Below the pieces are notes generated by a model, which saw nothing but the letters and a program-made list of their open reading frames with translations, was not told the DNA's origin and made no database searches. The translations under genes and the position numbers were made by a program. From NCBI GenBank assembly GCA_902786815.1, contig CADADV010000007.1, forward strand, positions 40,684 to 104,683: a DNA stretch of 64,000 nucleotides. The letters are read 5' to 3'. Below, piece after piece: positions 48,480-58,005 of the stretch. Every line of letters begins with the position of its first letter. Within the stretch, counting starts at the first letter, position 1. The DNA is from an uncultured Eubacteriales bacterium (GTDB lineage Bacteria > Bacillota > Clostridia > Peptostreptococcales > Anaerovoracaceae).

Positions 48480-50021
48480 ATGATCAAGAAAAAAGAAAAG
48501 AAAAAACGTGGTTTTCTCTCTTCATTCTCGATCTGCTTCCTCGTAGTCCTTCTGGCGGCGATCCTGTCATGGGTCATCCCGGCCGGTAACTACGACACGT
48601 TAGTATATGATGAAGGCTCCGGCCAGTTCGTCGTATACTCGGCAGATTATGATGAAGAGGCGGGCACCGGCACTACAAAGGAATATCCGGCGACCCAGGA
48701 AACACTCGACAGCTTCGGCATCACTGCAGGGCTCGACAGTTTCACAAACGGCGACATCTACAAGCCAATGTCCATTCCGGGCACATACCAGAAGGTGGAA
48801 GCGCATCACCAGGGCATCAAAGAATTTCTGGCTTCTCCGGTACAGGGTACCGCTGACGGTTTCGACATCATCTTCTTTATCCTGATGCTTGGTGGTACGA
48901 TCGGTGTCATCAACTATATCGGCGCCTTCAACGCCGGTATTGGCGCACTGGCCAGATCATGCAAGGGACGCGAGCAGATCATCCTGATCCTGGTCACTTG
49001 TCTGATCGCACTGGCAGGAACGATCGAAGGCTTCTGCGAAGAGACCATCGCTTTGTATCCTGTGCTTGTGCCTGTGTTCCTGGCAGCGGGCTATGACGCC
49101 ATTACGGCTGTCGGCGCGATCTACATGGGATCCACCATCGGCTGCATGTTCTCAACGATCAACCCGTTCTCCGTAGGTATCGCATCCTACGCTGCAGGAA
49201 CATCCATGAACGCAGGCATCGGCTTCAGACTGGTAGGACTGATCCTCGGTACAGCCATCACAGTTCTGTACCTGATGAGATATGCCAGCAAAATCAAGAA
49301 AGACCCTGAAAAGTCACTGGTATACGATCAGAGAGATCTCGTCCACGAGAAGTTCTCCGCCATCGATCTGGAGAACATTCCGGATTTCACAACCAGAAGA
49401 AAGCTGGCTCTGCTGGCATTCGTTCTGACATTCGCACTCATGATCCTCGGCATCATGAAGCTGGGCTGGTGGTTCGAAGAACTGTCGATCCTGTTCATGT
49501 GCTCTGGTGTTGCAATCGGCATCATCGGTGGTATCGGTGAGAAGAACATCGTTCGTGAATTCGTAAACGGCGCAGCTGACCTTGTCGGCGTTGCCCTGAT
49601 CCTGGGCGTTGCCCGTGCGGTCACGATCCTGCTGGACAACGGAAACATTTCCGGAACGATCCTGCAGGGACTGTCCACCGCTGTTTCCGGCATGCCGCCT
49701 GCAGTATTCATCGTACTGCTCATGCTGGTATACGTCATCCTCGGATTCTTCATCAATTCGTCATCCGGACTGGCTGTACTGTCCATTCCTATCATGGCGC
49801 CGCTGGCTGACATCGTAGGAATTCCAAGAGAACTGATTGTATCCGCATACGTATATGGTCTGGGAATCATCACATTCATCACACCGACCGGTATCGTCAT
49901 GCCGTCCCTGGAAGTTGTTGAAACGACCTACGACAGATGGCTGAAACTGTCGATTCCGCTCGTACTGATCCTGACCGTGTTCGGCGCGATCATGCTTATC
50001 GTTCAGCTGATGTTCTCATAA
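48480..50021 (+). CDS. yfcC: YfcC-family carrier (C4-dicarboxylate/basic amino acid type)
   Basis: A 513-residue membrane carrier with about 12 helices of the YfcC/ArcD-like branch of the C4-dicarboxylate anaerobic family. Signs are the first helix with LLAAILSWVIPAGNYD, GTIEGFCEETIALYPVLVP, NPFSVGIA, and GFFINSSSGLAVLSIPIMAPLAD in part. The substrate is uncertain: peptides, amino acids or dicarboxylates. AAAGGAG lies 11 bases before the ATG at 48480. The dipeptidase gene begins 13 bases after its stop, suggesting dipeptide or histidine-peptide use. Confidence 0.87.
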   Translation: MIKKKEKKKRGFLSSFSICFLVVLLAAILSWVIPAGNYDTLVYDEGSGQFVVYSADYDEEAGTGTTKEYPATQETLDSFGITAGLDSFTNGDIYKPMSIPGTYQKVEAHHQGIKEFLASPVQGTADGFDIIFFILMLGGTIGVINYIGAFNAGIGALARSCKGREQIILILVTCLIALAGTIEGFCEETIALYPVLVPVFLAAGYDAITAVGAIYMGSTIGCMFSTINPFSVGIASYAAGTSMNAGIGFRLVGLILGTAITVLYLMRYASKIKKDPEKSLVYDQRDLVHEKFSAIDLENIPDFTTRRKLALLAFVLTFALMILGIMKLGWWFEELSILFMCSGVAIGIIGGIGEKNIVREFVNGAADLVGVALILGVARAVTILLDNGNISGTILQGLSTAVSGMPPAVFIVLLMLVYVILGFFINSSSGLAVLSIPIMAPLADIVGIPRELIVSAYVYGLGIITFITPTGIVMPSLEVVETTYDRWLKLSIPLVLILTVFGAIMLIVQLMFS

Positions 50022-50033
50022 CGGAGGAGACTT

Positions 50034-51476
50034 ATGTCAGTATTAAATGGATATGAACCTGCAAAGGTTCTCGGATTCTTCGAGGAGATCTGTCAGATCC
50101 CCCATGGATCCGGCAACACCAAACAGCTCAGCGACTGGCTCGTGGATTTCGCAAAGGCAAGAAATCTGGAGCATTACCAGGACGAGCTGAACAACGTGAT
50201 TATCATCAAAGAGGCTTCGGCAGGCTATGAGGGAAGCGAACCCGTGATACTGCAGGGACACATCGATATGGTCTGCAATCAGGAAGAATCCTGCACGAAG
50301 GACATGGCAACGGAAGGTCTGGACCTTGCTGTTGACGGCGATCTGCTCTATGCAGAAGGCACGACCCTCGGCGGCGACGACGGCATCGCGGCAGCATTCA
50401 TGCTGGCGATGCTGGATGATGACAGCCTGGCCCACCCGCGCGTAGAAGCGGTCTTCACAACAGAAGAAGAAACCGGCCTGTACGGCGCGGAAGCCATCGA
50501 CGTTTCCCCGCTCAAGGGCAAACGCTTCATCAACATCGATTCCGAAGACGAAGGAATCGTTACTGTCGGCTGCGCCGGCGGCGTGACCGGGATCGGTTCT
50601 GTTCCGTTCGGCAGAGAGGCTTTTGACGGACAGGCTTTCGAAGTGAAGATCTTCGGCCTGCGCGGCGGCCACTCCGGCACGGACATCATCTTCGGACAGG
50701 AAAACGCCGCAAAGGTTCTGGGCAGACTGCTTTATGAGCTGCAGGAAGAAGCGGGCGCGCGTATCGTCAGCCTGGAAGGCGGCGTTGCGGACAATGTCAT
50801 CCCGACCTCTGCTTCCGCGCTCATCAAAGTTCCATCAGCTGCCGCTGCAAAAGCACACGAAGTTTTCGACGCATGCAAGGCGACTTTCGCGCACGAGTTC
50901 AAAGTCGATCCGGACTTTGACATGACTTTAAGTGAAACAGACTGCGCACTCGATCCGATGGACGCCGATTCCTGCCAGAGGGTTCTGGCTTATCTCATCG
51001 GCACGCCGAACGGCATCGAGAAGATGACCCACGGAATCGACAAGCTCCCGCAGACATCGCTCAGCCTGGGCGTTCTCAGAACCCTTGACGATGCAGTCGA
51101 ATATGTTTTCTGCATCCGCAGCGCGGTAGATTCCGAATGTGAAATGCTGGCGCGCCGTCTGGAATGCCAGATCAAGCCGCTCGGCGGAACACTCAGAAGA
51201 GAAGGCCCGTACCCCGGCTGGGAATATCAGGCCGACTCCCCTCTGCGTGATCTGATCTGCGAAGTCTACAAGGAGCAGACCGGCAAGGACATGATCGTTG
51301 AAGCGATCCACGCCGGCCTCGAGTGCGGTTACTTCTCCGGCAAGATGCCGGGGCTGGACTGCGTCTCCATCGGACCGGACGTCAACGACGTGCATACACC
51401 GAACGAGACCTTGAGCATCAGCTCTACCCAGCGCACCTGGGAACTGGTCAAGGAAGTCGTCGCCAGAATGAAATAA
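50034..51476 (+). CDS. pepD: Aminoacyl-histidine dipeptidase (PepD, M20 family)
   Basis: A cytosolic di-zinc dipeptidase, 480 residues. Zinc ligands and catalytic residues are seen in LQGHIDMVCNQ (His, Asp), LGGDDGIAAA (bridging Asp), TTEEETGLYGA (Glu pair), NIDSEDEG (Asp) and a late EAIHAGLECGYF (His). Releases amino acids from Xaa-His and other dipeptides. GGAGGAG precedes the ATG. It forms an operon with the YfcC carrier, so import and hydrolysis are probably coupled. A terminator follows. Confidence 0.93.
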   Translation: MSVLNGYEPAKVLGFFEEICQIPHGSGNTKQLSDWLVDFAKARNLEHYQDELNNVIIIKEASAGYEGSEPVILQGHIDMVCNQEESCTKDMATEGLDLAVDGDLLYAEGTTLGGDDGIAAAFMLAMLDDDSLAHPRVEAVFTTEEETGLYGAEAIDVSPLKGKRFINIDSEDEGIVTVGCAGGVTGIGSVPFGREAFDGQAFEVKIFGLRGGHSGTDIIFGQENAAKVLGRLLYELQEEAGARIVSLEGGVADNVIPTSASALIKVPSAAAAKAHEVFDACKATFAHEFKVDPDFDMTLSETDCALDPMDADSCQRVLAYLIGTPNGIEKMTHGIDKLPQTSLSLGVLRTLDDAVEYVFCIRSAVDSECEMLARRLECQIKPLGGTLRREGPYPGWEYQADSPLRDLICEVYKEQTGKDMIVEAIHAGLECGYFSGKMPGLDCVSIGPDVNDVHTPNETLSISSTQRTWELVKEVVARMK

Positions 51477-51525
51477 TCGCGGAATAATCGGCGAAACAAA
51501 GCGAAACAACGCAATACAAACAAGA

Positions 51526-51550
51526 GGAGCAGCGCGGGCTGCTCCTTTTT
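51526..51550 (+). terminator. Intrinsic terminator after pepD
   Basis: GGAGCAGC (51526-51533) pairs with GCTGCTCC (51538-51545), followed by TTTTT. Confidence 0.88.
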
Positions 51551-51660
51551 GTGTGCCGTCTTTTCTTTCCTGTTTGCATCTGCAGCGATTCTTCGATAGA
51601 ATGAGAGTGTAAGCAGAAGTGAGTGGAAGCAGGGCTGATCGAAAGCAGGAACGGTAACCT

Positions 51661-52194
51661 ATGATCAAGATCATTGCGAACGGATGCGGTGTATTATCCA
51701 CCATCTGTTTCATCATTTCATTTCAGGTGAAATCGAATAAAGGTCTGTTTATCATTCAGTCGATTGCGAATGTATTTTACGGGCTGCAGTTTTTCCTGCT
51801 CGGAGCAACGGGCGGGCTGTTCAACATGTTCATGCAGATCGTGAGAAATATGCTGCTGCTGAAGATCAACGACTGGAAGTGGCTCCAGTGGAAAGGCTGC
51901 GCGCCTATCTTCTGCATTCCGAGCCTCATCTATATGATCATCGAATGGGGCGGACCGCTGGATATCCTGCCGTTTATCGCATTCACTGTCGGCACTCTCG
52001 CCTTCTGGACGAACGATGCGAAAATGCTGCGGCTCTGTGAGCTGGTCTGCGTTTCGCCGGCGTGGCTTCTCTATGATTTCATCACAGGCGCCTACGGCGG
52101 CATCCTCACTGAACTTGTGATACTCGGTTCCGTCGTCGTTTCGATCATCCGCTTTGGCTGGAAGGGTCTGGACGATCCGGAATTCACCAAATAG
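51661..52194 (+). CDS. YgjV-like inner membrane protein
   Basis: A 177-residue protein with about six membrane segments. The features NGCGVLSTICFIISFQ, QSIANVFYGLQFFLLG and FWTNDAKMLRLCELVC match the YgjV family of unknown function. AGGAAC precedes the ATG. It lies 45 bases before the purine permease gene and may be co-transcribed with it. Confidence 0.75.
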   Translation: MIKIIANGCGVLSTICFIISFQVKSNKGLFIIQSIANVFYGLQFFLLGATGGLFNMFMQIVRNMLLLKINDWKWLQWKGCAPIFCIPSLIYMIIEWGGPLDILPFIAFTVGTLAFWTNDAKMLRLCELVCVSPAWLLYDFITGAYGGILTELVILGSVVVSIIRFGWKGLDDPEFTK

Positions 52195-52239
52195 ACATCT
52201 GGAATGCGTTGCAGGTCAATGCAGCCGAGGGGGAAGGCT

Positions 52240-53601
52240 ATGGACAAACTCTTCAAACTAAAAGAAAACAACACCTCAGTCAGAAAGGAAATCGCCGCCG
52301 GGCTGACCACCTTTATGACCATGGCCTATATCATTGCGGTCAACCCAAGCATCCTGGGGGATGCGGGGATGAATCCGCACGCTGTGCTCATTGCTACGTG
52401 CCTCGCGTCCGTGATCGGATGCTTTTGCATGGGATTTATGGCGAACCTGCCCTTCGCGCTGTCGGCAGGCATGGGGCTGAATGCGTTCCTTGCCTATACC
52501 GTCGTACAGGGAATGGGGATTTCCTGGCACATTGCTCTGCTGGCTGTTTTCTTCGAAGGGCTGATCTTCATTTTCATGTCCCTGACGAGCATCCGGGAAG
52601 CGATCTTCAACGCTATCCCGCTGCCCCTGAAAAAGGGCGTTTCCGTGGGCATCGGTATTTTCATCGCGTTCATCGGCCTGCAGAATGCAGGTCTGGCTGT
52701 AGACGCATCCACGCTGGTGACCATCGTCAGCTTTCCGGAAAACTTCACCACCACCGGCATCTGCGCCCTTCTGGCCATGGTCGGTTTCTTCGTAACTGCG
52801 ATCCTGTACATCAAGAACGTCAAGGGTTCCATCCTGTTTGGGATCATCATCACCTGGGGTCTCGGCATGCTTTGCCAGCTTGTGGGCCTGTACGTTCCGG
52901 ATCCGGAAAATGGAGTGTACAGCCTGTTCCCGGAACATATCATCAGTCTGGATTTCTCCTCTCTCGGCGATACTTTCGGGGCGTGTTTCCATACAAACTT
53001 CCATGATGTAGGCATCTTTAACTTCATCATGGTCATGTTCTCGTTTCTCTTCGTGGACATGTTCGATACGATCGGCACGCTAATCGGTGTCAGCGCCAAA
53101 GCGAAGATGCTGGACGAGGAAGGCCGTCTTCCGGCGATCCGTCCTGCCCTTTTGTCCGACGCGATCGCCACTACCTGCGGTGCGATCCTGGGAACATCGA
53201 CTACGAGTACTTATGTTGAATCCTCCGCCGGCATTGCTGTCGGGGGAAGGACAGGTCTGACTGCAGTCACGACCGGCTGCCTGTTCCTGCTGTCCTGCAT
53301 GTTCTCACCGCTGTTCACAGCGATTCCTTCCTTCGCGACGGCGCCCGCCCTGCTCATGGTCGGCTTCCTCATGTTCGAAGGAATCAAAGAACTGGAATTC
53401 CACCAGAATAACATGACTGATACGATCCCGGCCTATCTGTGCATCATCTCGATGCCGCTGTTCTACAGTATTTCGGAAGGTATTTCGATCGGCGTCATCT
53501 CCTACGTACTGATCAACCTGGTCTGCGGAAAGCGCAGCAAAATCACACCGCTCATGTACATTCTGGCCGTGCTGTTCATTCTGAAGTATGTTTTCCTTTG
53601 A
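52240..53601 (+). CDS. NCS2 family purine permease (AzgA-like)
   Basis: A 453-residue permease of the AzgA-type NCS2 group for hypoxanthine, adenine or guanine. Marks are RKEIAAGLTTFMTMAYII near the N-terminus, SAGMGLNAFLAYTVV, FLFVDMFDTIGTLIG and GTSTTSTYVESSAGIAVGGR. I start at 52240 with GGGGGAAGG upstream. No purine riboswitch is visible in front. Confidence 0.92.
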   Translation: MDKLFKLKENNTSVRKEIAAGLTTFMTMAYIIAVNPSILGDAGMNPHAVLIATCLASVIGCFCMGFMANLPFALSAGMGLNAFLAYTVVQGMGISWHIALLAVFFEGLIFIFMSLTSIREAIFNAIPLPLKKGVSVGIGIFIAFIGLQNAGLAVDASTLVTIVSFPENFTTTGICALLAMVGFFVTAILYIKNVKGSILFGIIITWGLGMLCQLVGLYVPDPENGVYSLFPEHIISLDFSSLGDTFGACFHTNFHDVGIFNFIMVMFSFLFVDMFDTIGTLIGVSAKAKMLDEEGRLPAIRPALLSDAIATTCGAILGTSTTSTYVESSAGIAVGGRTGLTAVTTGCLFLLSCMFSPLFTAIPSFATAPALLMVGFLMFEGIKELEFHQNNMTDTIPAYLCIISMPLFYSISEGISIGVISYVLINLVCGKRSKITPLMYILAVLFILKYVFL

Positions 53602-53626
53602 GATTAAGTAAGAGTAAACGACAGGG

Positions 53627-54547
53627 TCAAGCGACGCCGGCTTCCACCAGCTGTTCATGTTTCATACCCAGCTCCCTGAGCCGGCCGTTTTTTGCTGCCA
53701 AAGCGAGGCAGATGATGCCGAGAATCGCGTCCGCTGCAACAGCAGGGATCGCGCCCTCCACGCCAAAGGCAGCATCGTAGATCAGATTGGATTTGGCGGA
53801 CGCAGCATCAAGAGTGAAGACCGAAGCCTCTGAAACCAGGCCGCTGTTTGGCAGCCCGAACAGGAAGTTCTGCGTGAAATTCCACGCCGTATGGATCCCC
53901 ATCGGGAACCAGATGCTTTTCGTATACCACTTCGCAACAGAGAAAGCCAGACCGCAGACGGCGATATCGGCGATCGGAAGCACCGTTGCTCCCGGATTGC
54001 CCAGATGCAGTGCCGCGAAGAACAGACCGTTCACAATGATCGCCACCCAGAGCGGATAGCGGACCGTCACTCTCTCATAGATGAATCCTCTGCACCATAG
54101 TTCCTCCGATGTGCTCTGGATGAAAACGCACACCAACGCGAACAGCATCAGCGGAATCTGGCTCAACGCAAAATCATAATAGAGCTTGATGTCACCATGG
54201 ACGAGGGCGCACACGATGCATCCGAAGTTCATAATGAATCCAACGAGCAGCCCCTGCAGCAGGGTTTTCATCCCGTTCCGCTGATACCCCGGAAGGAAGG
54301 ACCGAAATACGAAGCGATTCCGTTTCGTAACTCCTGTATAGACCAGAATGCCTATAAACGGAACGATCGTGCCCAAATACAGGGAGATGATAAACTTCAT
54401 CCCATCGGATGTCTGATCCAGACCCACCAGACTCAACACCTTATTCGATGTGGCGGCAGCTTCCAAAAAACCAAAAACAAAGAGATACCAGAGCACCGTC
54501 ACCAAAAGGATCCAAATAATCAAGTCATTCTTAACAAAAGTCTTCAT
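53627..54547 (-). CDS. CPBP family intramembrane metalloprotease
   Basis: A 306-residue, 8-helix protein of the CPBP (Abi/CAAX-like) family. The active-site motifs are STSEELWCRGFIYE (EExxxR), FFAALHLGNP (FxxxH) and MGIHTAWNFTQN (HxxxN). Roles include peptide pheromone or bacteriocin self-immunity processing; no bacteriocin gene is nearby. The Shine-Dalgarno sequence GAGGTGA lies in one arm of a 12-bp inverted repeat. It converges on the purine permease gene. Confidence 0.88.
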   Translation of the reverse strand: MKTFVKNDLIIWILLVTVLWYLFVFGFLEAAATSNKVLSLVGLDQTSDGMKFIISLYLGTIVPFIGILVYTGVTKRNRFVFRSFLPGYQRNGMKTLLQGLLVGFIMNFGCIVCALVHGDIKLYYDFALSQIPLMLFALVCVFIQSTSEELWCRGFIYERVTVRYPLWVAIIVNGLFFAALHLGNPGATVLPIADIAVCGLAFSVAKWYTKSIWFPMGIHTAWNFTQNFLFGLPNSGLVSEASVFTLDAASAKSNLIYDAAFGVEGAIPAVAADAILGIICLALAAKNGRLRELGMKHEQLVEAGVA

Positions 54548-54551
54548 AAAA

Positions 54552-54601
54552 AATCACCTCGTGCGATCACTGATCAAGATTTATTACACGAGGTGATTAT
54601 A
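54552..54601 (-). promoter_or_regulatory. 12-bp inverted repeat spanning promoter and ribosome binding site of the CPBP gene
   Basis: AATCACCTCGTG (54552-54563) and CACGAGGTGATT (54587-54598) are perfect inverted copies 23 bases apart. On the minus strand the proximal arm contains GAGGTGA, the ribosome binding site. The distal arm overlaps TATAAT (54601-54596), which has TTGAGA 18 bases upstream. It could be an operator or, if transcription starts slightly upstream, an RNA hairpin hiding the ribosome binding site. Confidence 0.6.
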
Positions 54602-54621
54602 ACACTATGTCAGATAGTTTC

Positions 54622-56397
54622 TCAAGATATCGGCGTCAGATACGCTGCCTCATAGCTGCGGCGGAACTGCGCGTACATATCCCTTTCTGCTGCACGGCTT
54701 TCGTCGTCAGTGAGCACTGTATGGGTGCTGAGTTCCTGCCCGTTGATCCTCTGCCGCAGATGCTGGCAGACGTTCTCGCAGTGGTCGGAAATGCGCTCGA
54801 TATCGGTAAGCATTTCAATGAAGCTGACACCGCGTTCGACTGTACAGAGTCCATCCTTGAGTCTTGCCGCATGATTGTTTTTCATCACGGTGACCATATC
54901 ATCGATGACATCCTCCAGCGCTTCGACGCGCAGAGCCATCATGACGTCTTCCGTTTCATACGCCTTGGCTGTGCAATCCAGGATCTCATCGATAGCGCTC
55001 TTCAGATACCCGAATTCTTCCATGCTCTCGTCAGAATAGCGGATGCCGTCGTTGTGGACCATTTCCGCACCCTCTGCTATGTTGTCGATGTGGTCGCCGA
55101 TACGCTCCATATCGCCAACTGTATGCAGCAGTTCCGTTGCGAAGAGGTTCTGCTTGGAGCTGAGTCCATGCTCTGTGATATGCACGATGTACTCTCCAAG
55201 AACCGTTTCTGTTTTGTCCAGGAACGCCTCATTGTCATTGACGATCTGGCGCTTCTGGTCGTCGTATTTGTCAACAAGCCCGCAGGCGACATTGAAGCTT
55301 TCCTTGCCGGTGTCGCACATGATGTTGATGACCTTGCGGCACTGTTCCAGTGCAACGTTCGGCGTCTCGAAGAATCTCGGATCCAGCATAGCCAGTTCCT
55401 GATCCATCTTGGTGAAGCCGCCCTTGTCCTTGACGACCTTCTTGGAAATCGCGATGAGTGTATTGACGAACGGCAGGAAGACGATGGCTACGACCACATT
55501 GAACAGGGTGTGGAAGTTAGCGACGCCTCCTCTGTTAACGGTATCTTCCCAGAAATCGAATCCGATCACAGCCTGATACAGATAGATAGCCGCCAGGAAC
55601 AGCGCGGATCCGAGTACGCACATGGTCACGTCGATGGTGACGGCACGCTTGGCGTCCTTATTGACGCCGATGCTGGCCAACAGAACCGTGACGCATTTTC
55701 CCAGGTTGCATCCGATGGTGATCGGAGCCGCCATAGCGAAGGTGACAACGCCGGTGGACGCGGTTGCCTGCAGAACGCCGACCGCCGCGGAGGAGCTCTG
55801 CAGCAGGATCGTTACGGCCATACCGACCGCGACGCCCAGAGCCGGGTTCGTGAACAGCGTGAACACCTTGCCGAACTCTTCGGATTCAGCCATTGGCGCG
55901 AAGCTGGTCTCCATGAGGGTCATGCCCATAAACAGGATACCGAGGCCCATGAAGATGCCCATCTTGTCCTTCAGGGACTGGCGCTTCGACATGAGGATGA
56001 CAAATGCGCTTATCACAATCAGGATCGGTGCGAAAGATGAGGGCTTGAGCAGGGTAAGAATGATATTGTCCCCGCTGATATCTCCCATCCGGAGAATCTG
56101 TGCTGTAATTGTCGTGCCGATGTTGGCTCCCATAATGACCGGAACGCCCTGTGCCAGTTTCAGGATCCCGGCATTGAGGAAACCGACGACCATAATGATC
56201 GTTGCGGCTGAACTCTGGATCACTGCCGTTACGCCGGCACCGAGTGCGACACCTTTGGCCTTGTTGCTCGTCAGCCGTTCCAGGATCTTCTCCATCCTGG
56301 CGCCTGCAGCGCTTTCCAGGGAGTTTCCCATCAGTTTCATGCCGTACAGGAACATTCCGATCCCGCCCAGCATCATGAGTACTGCTTCAAAAGTCAA
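54622..56397 (-). CDS. Na+/phosphate cotransporter family protein with PhoU-like domain
   Basis: A 591-residue protein. The first about 330 residues are the duplicated Na/Pi-cotransporter domain with the paired QSSSA-type motifs (VIQSSAATIIMVVGF and LLQSSSAAVGVLQA) and MGANIGTT. Residues about 360-570 are a PhoU-like helical domain (ERIGDHIDNIAEGAE, ERISDHCENVCQHL). It imports phosphate or relays its status. The likely start is a TTG at 56397 with AAGGAG 8-9 bases upstream. It follows the PhoR/PhoB-like pair and may be part of the same regulon. Confidence 0.88.
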   Translation of the reverse strand: MTFEAVLMMLGGIGMFLYGMKLMGNSLESAAGARMEKILERLTSNKAKGVALGAGVTAVIQSSAATIIMVVGFLNAGILKLAQGVPVIMGANIGTTITAQILRMGDISGDNIILTLLKPSSFAPILIVISAFVILMSKRQSLKDKMGIFMGLGILFMGMTLMETSFAPMAESEEFGKVFTLFTNPALGVAVGMAVTILLQSSSAAVGVLQATASTGVVTFAMAAPITIGCNLGKCVTVLLASIGVNKDAKRAVTIDVTMCVLGSALFLAAIYLYQAVIGFDFWEDTVNRGGVANFHTLFNVVVAIVFLPFVNTLIAISKKVVKDKGGFTKMDQELAMLDPRFFETPNVALEQCRKVINIMCDTGKESFNVACGLVDKYDDQKRQIVNDNEAFLDKTETVLGEYIVHITEHGLSSKQNLFATELLHTVGDMERIGDHIDNIAEGAEMVHNDGIRYSDESMEEFGYLKSAIDEILDCTAKAYETEDVMMALRVEALEDVIDDMVTVMKNNHAARLKDGLCTVERGVSFIEMLTDIERISDHCENVCQHLRQRINGQELSTHTVLTDDESRAAERDMYAQFRRSYEAAYLTPIS

Positions 56398-56416
56398 ATT
56401 ATAGTCTCCTTCCTGC

Positions 56417-57181
56417 TCACGCTTTCATGCCTTTCGGAAATGTAATCGTGATCGTTGTTCCGTATTTCGGAACACTAACCAGGTGTATTTCCCCATTGTG
56501 GATCGCAGCCGCGTGCTTCACGATGGAAAGCCCCAGCCCGGTCCCGCCGACTTCTTTGGAGTGGCTCTTGTCCACCCGGTAAAACCGCTCAAAGACGCGT
56601 TCCTGCTGGTCCAAGGGAATTCCGATTCCATTATCGTTGACAGTCAGGACGGTTCTGTCCTCAAAGTCATTGATGTCCACCTTGACGCTTCCATGAGGAT
56701 TGTTGTATTTGATTCCGTTTTCACAGAGGTTGTAAACGATCAGGCTGAGCATCTGCCCGTATCCATTGATAACGCTGTTCTCGCCAGTCAGCTGCAGCGA
56801 TACGTCTGCGGCTTCTGCTTCTTCTTCCAGGGATTCAACAGCGCTGGCCGCTACCCTGTACAGATCCACATCTTCGCGGACCATATCCTCCATGCCCTCA
56901 TCCAGATGGGACAGTTCCAGGATATCGTTTACCAATGTGATCATCCGCTGCGCCTCTGAGTAGATTCTCTCAGAGAATTGCTGTACATCTTCTTCCTTGA
57001 CCATGCCGCTCTTGAGCAGCTCCGCGTATCCGGAAATGGACTGGAGCGGCGTCTTCAGTTCATGGGAAACGTTGGCCGTAAATTCCTGGCGCATCCGTTC
57101 CGCTTCACGCTGCGCTTTGCCCCGCTCTTCCGATGCGATTTTTCTGGACAGTCGGTCATATATGATATTCTTTTTAGTCAT
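56417..57181 (-). CDS. Soluble PhoR-like histidine kinase
   Basis: A 254-residue kinase core: HisKA (FTANVSHELKTPLQSISGYA) and HATPase (LCENGIKYNNPHG, NDNGIGIPLDQQ, GTGLGLSIVKHAA). It is unusual in lacking the membrane helices and PAS domain of typical PhoR, so it must sense through a partner, possibly the PhoU-like tail of the transporter next door. The start follows the regulator stop by 5 bases. A weak GGAACGG site lies upstream. Confidence 0.88.
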   Translation of the reverse strand: MTKKNIIYDRLSRKIASEERGKAQREAERMRQEFTANVSHELKTPLQSISGYAELLKSGMVKEEDVQQFSERIYSEAQRMITLVNDILELSHLDEGMEDMVREDVDLYRVAASAVESLEEEAEAADVSLQLTGENSVINGYGQMLSLIVYNLCENGIKYNNPHGSVKVDINDFEDRTVLTVNDNGIGIPLDQQERVFERFYRVDKSHSKEVGGTGLGLSIVKHAAAIHNGEIHLVSVPKYGTTITITFPKGMKA

Positions 57182-57186
57182 CCGAC

Positions 57187-57879
57187 TTACCGTTCCTTCC
57201 CGGAGAACCGGTATCCCACGCCGCGGACGGTTTCAATATAGCTGCCGTATTCTCCTAGTTTTGTCCGCAATGTTCCTATGTGCACGTCCACTGTCCTCGT
57301 CTCTCCGGCATACTCAATGCCCCAAACGGAGGAAAGCAGTTTTTCTCTCGTAAACACGTGTCCTGGATTTTGCATAAAGAGCTGCAATAGTGCATACTCT
57401 TTGAGTGTCAGATTGATTTCCTCTTCTCCGGAAGTGACTTTGTGAGCGTCTTTGTCGACTGCCAGTTTCCCGACTCGAATGGTATCACTTCTTGAGGAGT
57501 GTTCTGTCCGGCGAAGCACCGCATTCACCCTGGCGATCATCTCCATCATGCCGAAGGGCTTTGTCAGAAAATCATCTGCGCCCGAATCCAGGCCTATGAC
57601 TTTATCAAACTCTGTCCCTTTTGCAGTCGCTATGATTACCGGAATCCTCTCTGTTGCAGGATCAGCCTTGAGCTTGCGCAGGATCTCCATGCCGTCTTCC
57701 CCGGGCAGCATGATATCCAGCATAATGAGTTCCGGGTCTTCACCCGCTCTGCCCGCTTCCTCCAATGCCGCATACAGCTCCTCGCCGTCGTTGCACCCGC
57801 GCGCTTCGAACCCTGAGGTCCGCAGGGCGTAAATCATCAGATCCCTGATGGATGTGTCATCTTCAACACAGATAATCAT
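57187..57879 (-). CDS. PhoB-like response regulator
   Basis: A 230-residue OmpR/PhoB regulator. The receiver has IICVEDDTSIRDL, phospho-Asp in LIMLDIMLPGEDG and Lys in FLTKPFGMM. The winged helix has LTLKEYALLQLFMQNPGHVF and TVDVHIGTLRTKLG. With the adjacent kinase and Na/Pi transporter it suggests phosphate control. AGGAG precedes the ATG. Its own promoter carries TTTACA repeats in an 11-bp phase, indicating autoregulation. Confidence 0.9.
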   Translation of the reverse strand: MIICVEDDTSIRDLMIYALRTSGFEARGCNDGEELYAALEEAGRAGEDPELIMLDIMLPGEDGMEILRKLKADPATERIPVIIATAKGTEFDKVIGLDSGADDFLTKPFGMMEMIARVNAVLRRTEHSSRSDTIRVGKLAVDKDAHKVTSGEEEINLTLKEYALLQLFMQNPGHVFTREKLLSSVWGIEYAGETRTVDVHIGTLRTKLGEYGSYIETVRGVGYRFSGKER

Positions 57880-57918
57880 TCGCTACTCCTGTATTTCTCT
57901 CCAAAATTCACCACATAT

Positions 57919-57972
57919 ATAATACAGGTACAAGGTAAAGCCAACGGCATCAAAATGTAAAATCGCTGTAAA
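57919..57972 (-). promoter_or_regulatory. PHO-box-like repeats and -10 of the phoB-like gene
   Basis: On the minus strand TTTACA occurs at 57972-57967 and 57961-57956, and TTTACC at 57939-57934. All are in an 11-bp phase, as in the TT(A/T)ACA repeats bound by PhoP in Bacillus. TATTAT follows at 57924-57919, about 10 bases from the last repeat. Confidence 0.6.
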
Positions 57973-58005
57973 GTTTAAAGTCTTGTGTCTTCAATTCAGC
58001 CGCGC

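Noticed and set aside
52195-52239. Purine riboswitch before the purine permease
   Set aside because: The gap is only 45 bases and lacks the three-way junction elements.
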